Source of the DNA: Chitinophagales bacterium
GTDB lineage: Bacteria; Bacteroidota; Bacteroidia; Chitinophagales; UBA2359
Assembly (NCBI GenBank): GCA_016787295.1
Contig: JAEUUX010000273.1
Location: forward strand, 1-32,217
Direction: 5' to 3'
DNA length: 32,217 bases
Below, in pieces: positions 1 to 9,600 of this stretch. Numbering within the stretch: position 1 is the first letter of the stretch; the number at the start of each line of letters is the position of its first letter. Under the pieces are notes generated by a model. The model did no database searches and was not told where the DNA came from. It worked only from the letters and a program-made list of their open reading frames with translations. A program made the position numbers and the translations under genes.

Positions 1-23
1 TTCAGAAATTTTGTTTCTATGTT

Positions 24-60
24 TTAACCCTTCGGGGGTTTAAAACCCCCGAAGGGTTTG
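24..60. repeat. GC-rich palindrome (stem-loop)
   Basis: A near-perfect palindrome reads AACCCTTCGGGGG, then a TTTAAAA centre, then CCCCCGAAGGGTT. It could form a strong hairpin in RNA from either strand. It resembles other CCC/GGG stem-loops in the window in having a TTC-type turn and a TTTAAA centre. Nothing upstream is visible, so it may be the terminator of a gene outside the window. Confidence 0.6.
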
Positions 61-66
61 TTTTAA

Positions 67-120
67 CATCGTGTTTTTGTCGAAACCCATCGTGTTTTTG
101 TCGAAACCCATCGTGTTTTT
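67..120. repeat. 21-bp tandem repeat, about 2.5 copies
   Basis: The unit CATCGTGTTTTTGTCGAAACC occurs at 67-87 and 88-108, with a partial third copy from 109. An open frame crosses it on the minus strand as a 7-residue repeat, but that frame has no recognisable protein. The rest of 121-331 holds only the candidate promoter and a fragment of a palindromic repeat. Confidence 0.75.
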
Positions 121-208
121 GGAAGATGCAATAGGTATTCAGTCCGCTGTTGTGCCTTATAGCAGCAAAATAAGCTATCAATTAGGCAAGAAAAACAAAA
201 AAACTGCC

Positions 209-216
209 TATCTTTG
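209..216 (+). promoter_or_regulatory. Candidate -7 box for the LRR gene
   Basis: TATCTTTG matches the Bacteroidota -7 consensus TAnnTTTG exactly and is followed by C. It lies about 115 bases upstream of the LRR start codon. No clear TTG-type -33 box is visible at the usual spacing. Confidence 0.45.
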
Positions 217-331
217 CAACATAAATTAATGTTAAAGAATTTTCCATACAAAAACCTTTCCCCAAAACCGTTTTTTCCGTAGCCTCGGGTTTAAACCCTA
301 TGTTTATCACAAAAAACCAATATAATACGCC

Positions 332-1507
332 ATGAGCCAAACAGCCCGACAACTAATAGCCCAAGCGAAGGCAGAAAACTGGACACGCTTAGACCTCGGC
401 AACTGCGGTCTTACCGACCTTGCAACACAAGTACCTGAACTATTCACCCTCACCGATTTAGAGGAATTGGTGTTGAGTAATGTGTGGCAAGAATGGAACG
501 ATGCCACTCAAGCATGGGAATATAAAATAAGTTCCAACAAAGGAGAACTTAACAAAATAGACCAATTGCCCATGGCTTTGGGCAATTTGAAGAAACTACG
601 TGTGTTTATTTGTGGGGGAAGATGGAATAATCGTTGGGGCATTAGTAACATTAGCGCCTTGTCGGATTTAAGCGCTTTGACAACATTAAACCTGCCATAT
701 AGCCAACTCACAAACATAGCAGGTTTATCAGGTTTAAACGCTTTGACAACATTACACCTTAATAGTAATCAACTCAAAGACGTATCCTCCTTGTCAAGTT
801 TAACTGCCTTGACAACATTAGACCTCAACAATAACCAACTCACAGACATATCACCTTTGTCGAATTTAAGTGCTTTAACAACATTGCACCTTAACAATAA
901 TAAACTCGCGGACGTATCATCTTTGTCCGGTTTAAGCGCGTTAACGACATTGTTCCTTTGTTGTAATGAATACATTACGGACGCATCTCCCTTGTCAAGT
1001 TTAACTGCTTTGACGGCATTAGACCTTAGCGATAATCTACTTAGGGATATATCATCTTTGTCCAGTTTAAGTGCTTTAACACTATTAGTCCTATATGGTA
1101 ACCAACTCAAAGATGTATCACCCTTGTCAGCTTTAAACGCTTTGACAACATTAGATCTTAGCCGTAATTATATCACAGACATATCTCCCTTGTCAGGTTT
1201 AACAGCTTTGACGAAATTATACCTTCACTCCAATCTCCTCGCCGACATATCGCCCGTGTCAAGTCTAATGGCTTTGACAAGATTAGACCTTAGCTTTAAT
1301 CAACTCACAGATGTATCAGCTTTGCTCCCATTATTGCAGCGCGAAGACCCCATGGATTTCACAATAAAGACAGCTTATGGCACACCACAAGTAGGGTTAA
1401 TCAATGTAGGCACTAACCCCCTAAAAATTCCTCCCATGAAAGTGGTGCGAAAAGGACGAGAAGCCGTATTGCAGTATTTTGAAGTTTTTTTTTCAAACAA
1501 CTCATAG
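332..1507 (+). CDS. Roco-like leucine-rich-repeat protein lacking a GTPase domain
   Basis: The 391-residue protein has no signal peptide. It opens with a short helix followed by RLDLGNCGLTDL, the usual entry into LRR regions of bacterial Roco (LRR-Roc-COR) proteins. About ten 22-residue repeats of the form LSxLxALTTLxLxxNxLxD follow at roughly residues 105-330. They are also near-repeats in the DNA, with a 66-bp period. The C-terminus, NPLKIPPMKVVRKGREAVLQ, resembles the linker that joins LRRs to the Roc GTPase in Roco proteins, but the frame stops about ten residues later and no P-loop follows. What is seen is an LRR array plus linker. The inference is a truncated Roco or a stand-alone ligand-binding protein. 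A T9 run lies just before the stop. No function can be assigned beyond protein-protein interaction. Confidence 0.85.
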   Translation: MSQTARQLIAQAKAENWTRLDLGNCGLTDLATQVPELFTLTDLEELVLSNVWQEWNDATQAWEYKISSNKGELNKIDQLPMALGNLKKLRVFICGGRWNNRWGISNISALSDLSALTTLNLPYSQLTNIAGLSGLNALTTLHLNSNQLKDVSSLSSLTALTTLDLNNNQLTDISPLSNLSALTTLHLNNNKLADVSSLSGLSALTTLFLCCNEYITDASPLSSLTALTALDLSDNLLRDISSLSSLSALTLLVLYGNQLKDVSPLSALNALTTLDLSRNYITDISPLSGLTALTKLYLHSNLLADISPVSSLMALTRLDLSFNQLTDVSALLPLLQREDPMDFTIKTAYGTPQVGLINVGTNPLKIPPMKVVRKGREAVLQYFEVFFSNNS

Positions 1508-1539
1508 CATCGCCTTTTTTGCAAAACACAAGCAACACA

Positions 1540-1632
1540 CGACAAAACCGTTTCTCCGTAATGTAGGGTTTAAACCCTACGCTACGGAGAAACAAACACC
1601 TGACAGCATTAGCTCGAAGAACTACTAAAAAA
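1540..1632 (-). repeat. Palindromic MITE-like repeat R1, copy 1
   Basis: This copy carries a 44-bp palindrome at 1550-1593 centred on GGGTTTAAACCC, with arms GTTTCTCCGTA and TACGGAGAAAC. Beyond it, in reverse orientation, lies the family's conserved left flank, AAACACCTGACAG. Related copies are at 21082-21565 (split), 23885-23995 and 26032-26130, and there is a fragment at 264-306. It sits just downstream of the LRR gene and may act as its terminator. The remainder of 1633-1815 holds two small hairpins and no gene. Confidence 0.7.
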
Positions 1633-1653
1633 ATATCGATAAATGCAATGACA

Positions 1654-1720
1654 ATGGACTATATAGAAGTCCATAAGTTGCACTTACGGCTATTCATGTT
1701 CAACGCTTTCAGTGTTGGAA
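1654..1720. repeat. Two short intergenic hairpins
   Basis: ATGGACT (1654-1660) pairs with AGTCCAT (1668-1674). TTCAACGCT-TTC-AGTGTTGGAA (1699-1720) forms a second stem. They lie between the convergent LRR and TIR genes and could terminate either transcript. Neither is followed by a strong T run. Confidence 0.4.
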
Positions 1721-1815
1721 ATTAGTTTAATAATCTTACCATTTTTCTGTCAAAAAACCATAAAGTAGTATCAAATCGGGATTTATTTAATCATGATTCC
1801 TTAACAACAAAAAAC

Positions 1816-3351
1816 CTATGCTTCCACCAATATTATCTTTGCCAGCAAACGAAGCCGCTCGACAAAATCCGATTGGGTGCGATAGTTACCTGTCAGGTAT
1901 TCATTTTGTAACTGTTGCAACAATTGGTAGTGGGCGGTAGCGGTGCTATGGGGCAGCAGCCATTCAAAATAGGCAGCTATATTGCCTTGCTCTAATAACT
2001 GTAATATCTGTTTTAGTAGTACCTGATTATCGGTTGTTGGGGTAGCAGTATATTGTGGTCGCATAATAGTTACCTTTACCATTGGTGGGCTGTCTATATT
2101 AACGATTTCGGCAGGTGGCAAACCGTATTCTTTTAAAACCGTTTGGGCTTTATGGATACCTGTTGCTGCGCGCTCGACGTATTGGAATAAGTAGAAAATG
2201 GCAGATACGCTCGGATTTATCAATACCGAGGCTTCTATGTGGTTGGGATTGAGTTCGTGGGGCAGTTGTCCGGGGCTTTTAATCTCCAAGCGATCGTCGA
2301 ACAGTTCCACCTGAACAAGGCTGCGCGTTTGTGGGTCATAGTTTCGGTGTACAAATGCGTTGGCAACCAACTCTTTGACAGCAACCATCGGGATTTCGTA
2401 AATGTCGCTGCTCAAATGACGGTCTCTTCCCAAAGGGATATAACGGCGCAACAACAACATCATTTTTTCGTATTGCTGCAACACATTACCGTTAAGGCTT
2501 TCCATTGCCAGAATATGGTCGCGCGTTTTGCCTTTAAAAACAATAAACTTCGACTCGGTTGCCGACTCGCAAACGCCCCTAATTTGGTGTCGTTTGCCCA
2601 AACACAAAAAAGTGCCTTTCCAAAGATGTCCGTTTTCCGCCAATTCTAAGTGTCGCAAACGCTCTTGTTCGTTCCACTGCTGCCATTGTTCGCTTTCTTC
2701 ATTCAACAAAAGCTGCACGCGCTCCGCTTTCCACAGTGCCTCCAATTGTTGTTCGTTGAGGTCGTTGGTTGTTTTGTTCATCAGAACGTCCGATGTGCCA
2801 GACCCGCGATTGATCTTAGTTTTATTGGCAATTTGCTCGTAGGCAGCCACCGCTATTGCGTGTTGTTGGTGTTGATAAGTGGCAAAGTCTGGCGGCGTAA
2901 AATGGGGAGCTATGTGGTTAATAAGAAACAAAGTGATTTCATAAAAAGCAAGGTCTTGGTCGGCATATTGCGAAACAGCTTTGTTGGGAATACTCTGTAA
3001 ATGTTCCCAACTTTGGTGCTGCCACACACAAGGACGCAACAATATAGGCACTATTGTTTTGTGTAGGGCTAAGGCTTGTTTGGTATAAGCAATGTACCTG
3101 CTCGACTTAATAAAATCGACGCTTAACAACAATACTACCATATCGGCTTTTTGAAGTTGTTCATCTACCAATTGGTCAATATTGCTGCCCGCCAAGATAT
3201 TGCCTTCGTGGTAAAGACTGATTAAACCCTCACGTTGTAGCCATATTAAATGGTTTTGAAATTGCAGCAAATAGTCATTGTCTTCGGGGGCGTAAAGGAT
3301 ATAGAGTTGTTCTACTTTGAATGTAACTGTTGTATCGCCTTTGATGTTCAT
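1816..3351 (-). CDS. TIR domain - GHKL-type ATPase domain - helical C-terminal tail protein
   Basis: The 511-residue protein appears cytoplasmic. Residues 12-150 read as a bacterial TIR_2-type domain, with LYILYAPEDNDY, then MVVLLLSVDF, then VPILLRPCVW. Residues about 240-430 match the ATP-binding domain found C-terminal to AlbA/Schlafen-like domains (HATPase_c_4, RecG-related), with N-box KELVANAFVHRNY (326-338), IKSPGQLP (357-364) and ERAATGIHKA. The AlbA_2 domain that normally precedes this ATPase is not recognisable. Residues 445-510 are helical (QILQLLEQGNIAAYFEWLL) and resemble a Bacteroidota effector-associated domain, tentatively of EAD11 type. At the position of the TIR catalytic Glu (usual pattern CYxxEMxxAL) this protein has Tyr89, so NADase activity is doubtful. 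A biological-conflict or defence role is inferred. The gene has its own candidate promoter and is not in an operon. Confidence 0.8.
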   Translation of the reverse strand: MNIKGDTTVTFKVEQLYILYAPEDNDYLLQFQNHLIWLQREGLISLYHEGNILAGSNIDQLVDEQLQKADMVVLLLSVDFIKSSRYIAYTKQALALHKTIVPILLRPCVWQHQSWEHLQSIPNKAVSQYADQDLAFYEITLFLINHIAPHFTPPDFATYQHQQHAIAVAAYEQIANKTKINRGSGTSDVLMNKTTNDLNEQQLEALWKAERVQLLLNEESEQWQQWNEQERLRHLELAENGHLWKGTFLCLGKRHQIRGVCESATESKFIVFKGKTRDHILAMESLNGNVLQQYEKMMLLLRRYIPLGRDRHLSSDIYEIPMVAVKELVANAFVHRNYDPQTRSLVQVELFDDRLEIKSPGQLPHELNPNHIEASVLINPSVSAIFYLFQYVERAATGIHKAQTVLKEYGLPPAEIVNIDSPPMVKVTIMRPQYTATPTTDNQVLLKQILQLLEQGNIAAYFEWLLPHSTATAHYQLLQQLQNEYLTGNYRTQSDFVERLRLLAKIILVEA

Positions 3352-3383
3352 CTGTGTTTTTTATGGGTGTATTTAATTAGGGG

Positions 3384-3391
3384 CAAAGGTA
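3384..3391 (-). promoter_or_regulatory. Candidate -7 box for the TIR-ATPase gene
   Basis: CAAAGGTA on the plus strand is TACCTTTG on the minus strand, an exact TAnnTTTG match. It lies about 33 bases upstream of the start codon, giving a short leader. No -33 box is obvious. Confidence 0.55.
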
Positions 3392-3505
3392 AGCAAGTTT
3401 TGGGGATTGTTGTTATCAAAAGGATTCTTTTGCTAACCAGAAGGCTGAGAATCATAGGTCGGATATTTTAAAACCATCTGACATCTTAATCTTAAGAAGA
3501 AGATA

Positions 3506-3556
3506 AAACACCAAACCTTTCGGAGGTTTAAGACCTTCAACGGCTTAAAATATTGT
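3506..3556. repeat. Small intergenic hairpin
   Basis: AAACCTTTCGGAGGTTTAA forms a short stem (AACCT/AGGTT). It is followed by a degenerate GACCTTCAACGGCTTAAA copy. It lies in the 312-base gap between the TIR-ATPase and macroglobulin genes. The rest of that gap holds only the two divergent candidate promoters. Confidence 0.4.
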
Positions 3557-3597
3557 CTTTTCTCACCCCAATAAGAAGTTTACCGAAAAAAAATCCG

Positions 3598-3605
3598 TAC
3601 CTTTG
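3598..3605 (+). promoter_or_regulatory. Candidate -7 box for the macroglobulin gene
   Basis: TACCTTTG matches TAnnTTTG exactly and lies 59 bases upstream of the start codon. A weak TTTACC at 3579-3584 could be a poor -33 element. Confidence 0.55.
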
Positions 3606-3663
3606 TCAAACATTCAAACCCTTAACGCCTTTAAGAGTCTAAGCCCAGAAAAAACCAACCAAT

Positions 3664-6600
3664 ATGCAAAAAATATCTTGCTGCGTAGTGGCACTATTGT
3701 TATTCATCAATACATCGGTATTGTTTGCCGCTCCTGCTCCTCCCCTATCACAGGCATCAATAGCCCAAGCAATGCAACAGCGTTTGCTACAACCCGCTCC
3801 TGTTCATCTCTCTTATCAATTAAGACAACTTATGTGGAAACTATTCAAATCCGATGACTTTGAGTCATTATGGAAAAAACAACAAGAGTTTGAAGACAAA
3901 GGTTTGACCGAAGATGCCAAAAAAGTAGTGTCGCAAATTCGTCAAAAAGCCGAAGCCGAAAAAAATCACCCGCAACTTGTCAAAGCCTTATTGCACCAAT
4001 ACCGCTACCTACAATACAACGAGGAAAATAGCGCCCCAAAGATTGTGGCAGACCTCCAACAAACGATAGCAAGTGCCGATTTTCCGCTCAAAAACGTCTT
4101 GCAGTCTATCCTTGCCGATAACTATTGGAGTTATTTCAATAGCAACCGCTATAGCATCTTGTCGCGCACCAAAGTGGCAGACACACTCCAAGACTTCGAA
4201 ACGTGGGACGCACAACGTTTCGGCGAAACGGTCAACCAACTTTACCTCGAATCGCTCACATCTGCCAAATCGCTGCAAAGCATTCCTATTAAACAATACG
4301 AAGCTATCGTGCAACAAGGTGACACCGAAAGCCGCACTTTCCGACCCACTTTGTACGACTTTTTGGCGCAGCGTGCCATCGACTTTTTTAGCGACTCCCA
4401 AAGCAATTTGACCAAAGCCGCCGAACAATACCAAATCACCGACCCGCGCTATTTTGGCGATGCCAATACCTTCGTCCAACTTCCTTTGCCCACCGAAGCC
4501 ACGACCTTGGTACATGCCATTCGCCTCTACCAACAACTCACCCAATTCCACCTCACCGATGCAGCCCCCGATGCCTTGGTTGACCTCGAACTCAAACGGC
4601 TCGATTTTGTACATCAAAACACACAAATAGACAACAAAGACTATCTACAGTATGATGCTTTTGTGGCTTTGGAGAAAAAATACCCCAATACCAGCACAGC
4701 ACCACGCTTGATGTATCGTCGCGCCCAGTTCCACCAGAACAAAGGCAATGCGTTTCATGCCTATAATCAGCCCGAAAGCAAAGACGAACTGAAAAAAGCG
4801 GTCAGTATTTTGCAACAAATCATTCAAAAATATCCCAAAAGCAATGCAGCGGGCAATGCCAACTTGTTGATAGACCAAATTAAAACCAAAAACATCGCTG
4901 TGCGGTGCGAACATTCCAACCTGCCCAACCTGCCTTTTAGGGTGTTGGTAGATTACAAAAACACCGAACGTTTGTATGTCCGTGTGATAGAAATGAACGA
5001 GGCAGTCAAAAAAGCATTCACCGATGCAGAACAACGAACCGATGACTACCAACAGAAAAAATTGCGCAAATTCTTAAGCGAACAAAAGAGTATTTGGGAT
5101 ACTCAAGTTAATTTGCCCAATACAGATGACTACCAAAACCATAGCACCGAAATCAAAATCAATGCTCTGCCTATTGGCGAATATATTTTGTTGTGCAGCG
5201 CCGATTCCCGCTTTAGTATTGATGCCAATGCTTTGGGTTATGCTCGCTTGTCAGTCACCGAAATAGCTTTTATTAATGCTACAGACAAAAATACGGCTAA
5301 TGGTTATGTGGTGCATCGCCAAACAGGACAGCCTTTGCCCAATACCAACTACGAAATTTTTAAAATCCAATACGAATACAAAAACTACCGACAAAACATC
5401 ATTCGTACCAGCATACACAAAGGGACAAGCGATGCGGAGGGGTATTTTCAGTATGCTTTGCCCTATAATCCCAATGATTATGGCGGAAATGGATATGAAG
5501 TTGTTTTGACGCGTGGCAAAGATCAAATAACAACACCTCTCACAGCACAATATTACGAAGCCCAAACAACTACCCAACAACAAACTTTCTTTTTCACCGA
5601 CCGTAGCATCTACCGCCCCGGACAAACAGTCTTTTTCAAAGGTATTATGTTGCAGCGTGGCACCGACAACACCCTGCTCACCAATACCGAAACAAGCGTT
5701 ACGCTCTATGATGTTAATGGGCAAGAAATTGGCAACCAAACCCTCAAAACCAACGATTTTGGCAGTTTTAATGGCAAATTTGTATTGCCAACTAATCTGC
5801 TGAATGGACAAATGCACCTTTCTAATGATATAGGAGATGCCTATTTTTCGGTAGAAGAGTACAAACGCCCCAAGTTTGAAGCCAAAATGCAAGCTCTCGA
5901 AGGTAGTTTTCGCCTCAACGAAAGCATCACTGCCAAAGGTACGGCTACGGCTTATGCAGGCAACGCCATTAGCAACGCACAAGTGAGTTATCGTGTTATC
6001 CGAAAAGCAAGTTTTCCGTTCTGGTGGTGTTGGTGGCGACCTTTGCCAACCGTTCCTGATGTAGAAATAACCAACGGTAAAACAACCACCGATGCTAACG
6101 GAAATTTCAATATCACCTTCCAAGCCATTCCCGACTCCAAAGCCAATCCCAAAGACAAACCGCAATACAACTACGAAATTATTGCAGACGTAACCGACCT
6201 CAACGGCGAAACCCAAAGCACACAAACTACCGTTGCGGTGAGTTATACAGTTTTGTTAATACAGTTGGCAGTTCCCACGAACATAGACAAATCTGATTCG
6301 CACCAATATGCCCTCTCCACCACCAACCTTAGCGGACAAGACCTTGCAACCAAAGTGGAAGTGAGCATCAGCGAGTTGGAACAACCCAAATCTGTTTTGC
6401 GAAGCCGTTTGTGGGAACGTCCCGACCAGTTTGTAATGACCGAAAAAGAATACCATGCAGCTTTTCCCAACGACATCTATGACAACGAAGACGACATGGC
6501 AACGTGGAAAAGCAAAGAGGTCTACCGCCAAAATTTCAATACGCCCAAAGATTCTACCATTTCTTTGAACGAACTGAACAACTTGCCCGTCGGAAAATAT

Positions 6601-9600
6601 CTCATCAAAATGACGGCGAAAGACAAATTTGGCGAAACGGTGACTTGGCAAAGCTATGTAACTTTGTTTGACAGCAAAAGTAAAAACATTCCTGATAATA
6701 CAGCTTTTTGGACATTCCAAAAACCTAATATAGCCGAACCCGGTCAACAAGTTTATTTGTTGGCAGGTAGCCGTTTGCCCAATGCTCGAATGCTCTACAT
6801 TGTGGAACATCAAAACAAAATTGTCACCCGCAAATGGATAAATATCGCTGAACTGCAAACCCAAATCGCCGAAACCGTGCGCGAAGAGCATCGCGGGGGT
6901 TTTTTGATACGGGTAGCTCATGTAGGACTCAACCGCACCCAACTACAGCAATATAATGTTACCGTGCCTTGGAGCAACAAAGAATTGCAGGTGAGCCTTA
7001 GCACCTATCGCAATAAAATTTTGCCCGGCAGCGACGAAAAATGGCAAGTCAAAATCAGTGGTCATAAAGGCGAAAAAGTAGCCGCCGAACTGTTAGCCAA
7101 TATGTACGATGCCTCCTTAGATGCTTTTCGCGACCACCAATGGCAAACACCCGACCTTTATCCGTCTTACTATTATTCATACAATCAAATCAGTTTTGAC
7201 AACTATTTTGATGTCAGGCAGTTAAGTTTTTTTACCGATAATTGGAATAAATACGAGGGTTATCCCGGCTCTGACGGCTTAAACTATGACCAACTCAACA
7301 CCTTCGGCTTTGCACTATATTCCGAAAATCGAATTGGCAGACCTTATTATATGCAGCGCGGCAGAGGAGGCGTGGCTAAAAATGAAGGTGTGATGTATGA
7401 CATGGCTGTACCTACATCTGCCGTACCACCACCTGCTCCACAAGCCTTAATGGCTGCTGAAACAGTGCAAACAGAAACACTTGACGACAACGATGGAACA
7501 AAGAAAATGAAAAACGGAGATTTGTCGGGCAGCGGAGGTAAAACAGGCAATTCGGCTCCCAAATCTATCCAAATCCGCAAAAATTTGCAAGAAACAGCTT
7601 TCTTTTTGCCTGAACTGCGCACCAACGAAGCGGGCGAAATTCTATTGTCTTTCACCGCTCCCGAAGCCCTTACACGCTGGAACGTCATGCTGTTTGCCCA
7701 CACGCGCGACCTTAAGTTTGGACAACACCACGCCGAAGTGCAAACGCAAAAAGAATTGATGGTACAACCCAATCCGCCGCGCTTTTTGCGCGAAGGTGAC
7801 GAAATGTTTTTTGCAACCAAAATAGCTAACCTGAGCGACAAAAACCTGCAAGGCAAAGCCACTTTGCATCTATTTGATGCTATCACGGGTAAAGCTGTGG
7901 AAGCCGATTTTGGTTTACAAAAGAGTCAATCTTTTGCGGTTAATGCCAAACAAAGTACCGCCGTCAGTTGGAAAATCAAAGTACCTAACAACCTCCAAGC
8001 TATTACTTACCAAGTTATTGCCGATGCCAAAGACTTCAGTGATGGCGAGGAGAATGCTTTGCCTATTTTGACCAACCGAATGTTGGTGACAGAAAGTTTG
8101 CCTTTACCTATGCGTGGCGCGGGAACAAAAGATTTCACTTTTGCCAAATTGCAGCAAGCCGACCGTTCCAATACCCTACAGCACCAAAGTCTGACCTTGG
8201 AATACACCACGCAACCTGCTTGGTATGCCATTCAAGCTTTGCCCTATTTGATGGAATATCCACACGAGTGTTCGGAGCAAATCTTTAGTCGCTATTATGC
8301 CAACAGCATCGGTAGCCATATTGCCAATAGCGACCCACGTGTGAAGCAGGTGTTTGAACAATGGCAGGAAGCCGCAAAAATCCAAGACGCTTCCACCAAC
8401 ACCAACAAAGAAGGCGCTTTGTTCAGCAATTTGGAGAAAAACCAAGAACTCAAATACCTTTTGTTGCAGGAAACGCCTTGGGTGATAGATGCACAAAACG
8501 AAAAAGAACGCAAACGCCGTATTGCCGTTTTGTTTGATCTTTCGCGCATGATAGCCGAGCAAGAAAAAGCCGAACAAGAGTTGGTAGCACGCCAAAACGA
8601 AGACGGTTCGTTTGCATGGTTCAAAGGCATGTATCCCGATACCTATATCACACAACACATCGCCACAGGTTTTGGACATTTGGATAAATTGGGTGTCAAA
8701 TCGCTGCGCGACAATCCTGCTACGTGGCAGATGGTACAAAAAGCGGTGCAATATGTTGACTATCAATCCGACAAAAACTACCAATACCTCAAAGAACGCA
8801 ACTTAATTAAAAAGGATCAGGTAAACAATCCTTACCTCCAAATCCAATACCTATATATGCGTTCTTTCTTTACAGATATTCCTGTTGAGGAGCGCTATAA
8901 AGAAAGTTTTGCGTATTGGAAACAACAAGCCGAAAAACATTGGTTGCAACAAAGCCGCTATATGCAAGCCATGACCGCCATTGCATTGCATCGTTTGGAC
9001 AAAGCTAATTCAAAAACCGCCGCCAACATCATGGAATCGTTGCGCCAAAATGCTACGCAAAACGAAGAGTTAGGTATGTATTTCAAACGCAATAGCTACA
9101 GTTGGTATTGGTATGACGCGCCTATCGAGGAACAAGCCTTGATGATAGAAGCTTTTAATGAAGTGACCAAAGACGAAAAATCAGTGGAAGCACTAAAAGT
9201 TTGGTTGCTCAAACAAAAACAAACCAACGACTGGAAAACTACCCGAGCTACTGCCGAGGCCTGCTATGCCCTCTTGCTCACCGGTGACAACTGGCTGCAA
9301 CAAAGCGCCGATATAGACATTAACATCGGCACACAAAACCTTAATCCTGCTACCATGCCCGACCTAAAAGCCGAAGCAGGGACGGGTTATTTCAAAAAAT
9401 CGTGGCAGCCCGCCCAAATACAAAGCGAGATGGGCAATGTTCGTATCACGAAAAAAGACAAAGGCGTGAGTTGGGGCGCTTTATATTGGCAGTATTTTGA
9501 GCAATTAGACAAAATCACCTTTGCCGAAACACCTTTGCGCATCAAAAAGCAATTGTTCTTGCAAAAAAATACCAAAACAGGCGTAGAATTGCAAACTATC

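Noticed and set aside
63-251. Small minus-strand open frame
   Set aside because: It is made largely of the 21-bp tandem repeat, has no recognisable protein, and overlaps the candidate promoter of the LRR gene.
1485-1493. T9 run as a frameshift hiding a Roc GTPase after the LRR protein
   Set aside because: The plus-one frame I read downstream carries no P-loop or other Roc motif and stops within about 25 codons, before the TIR gene.
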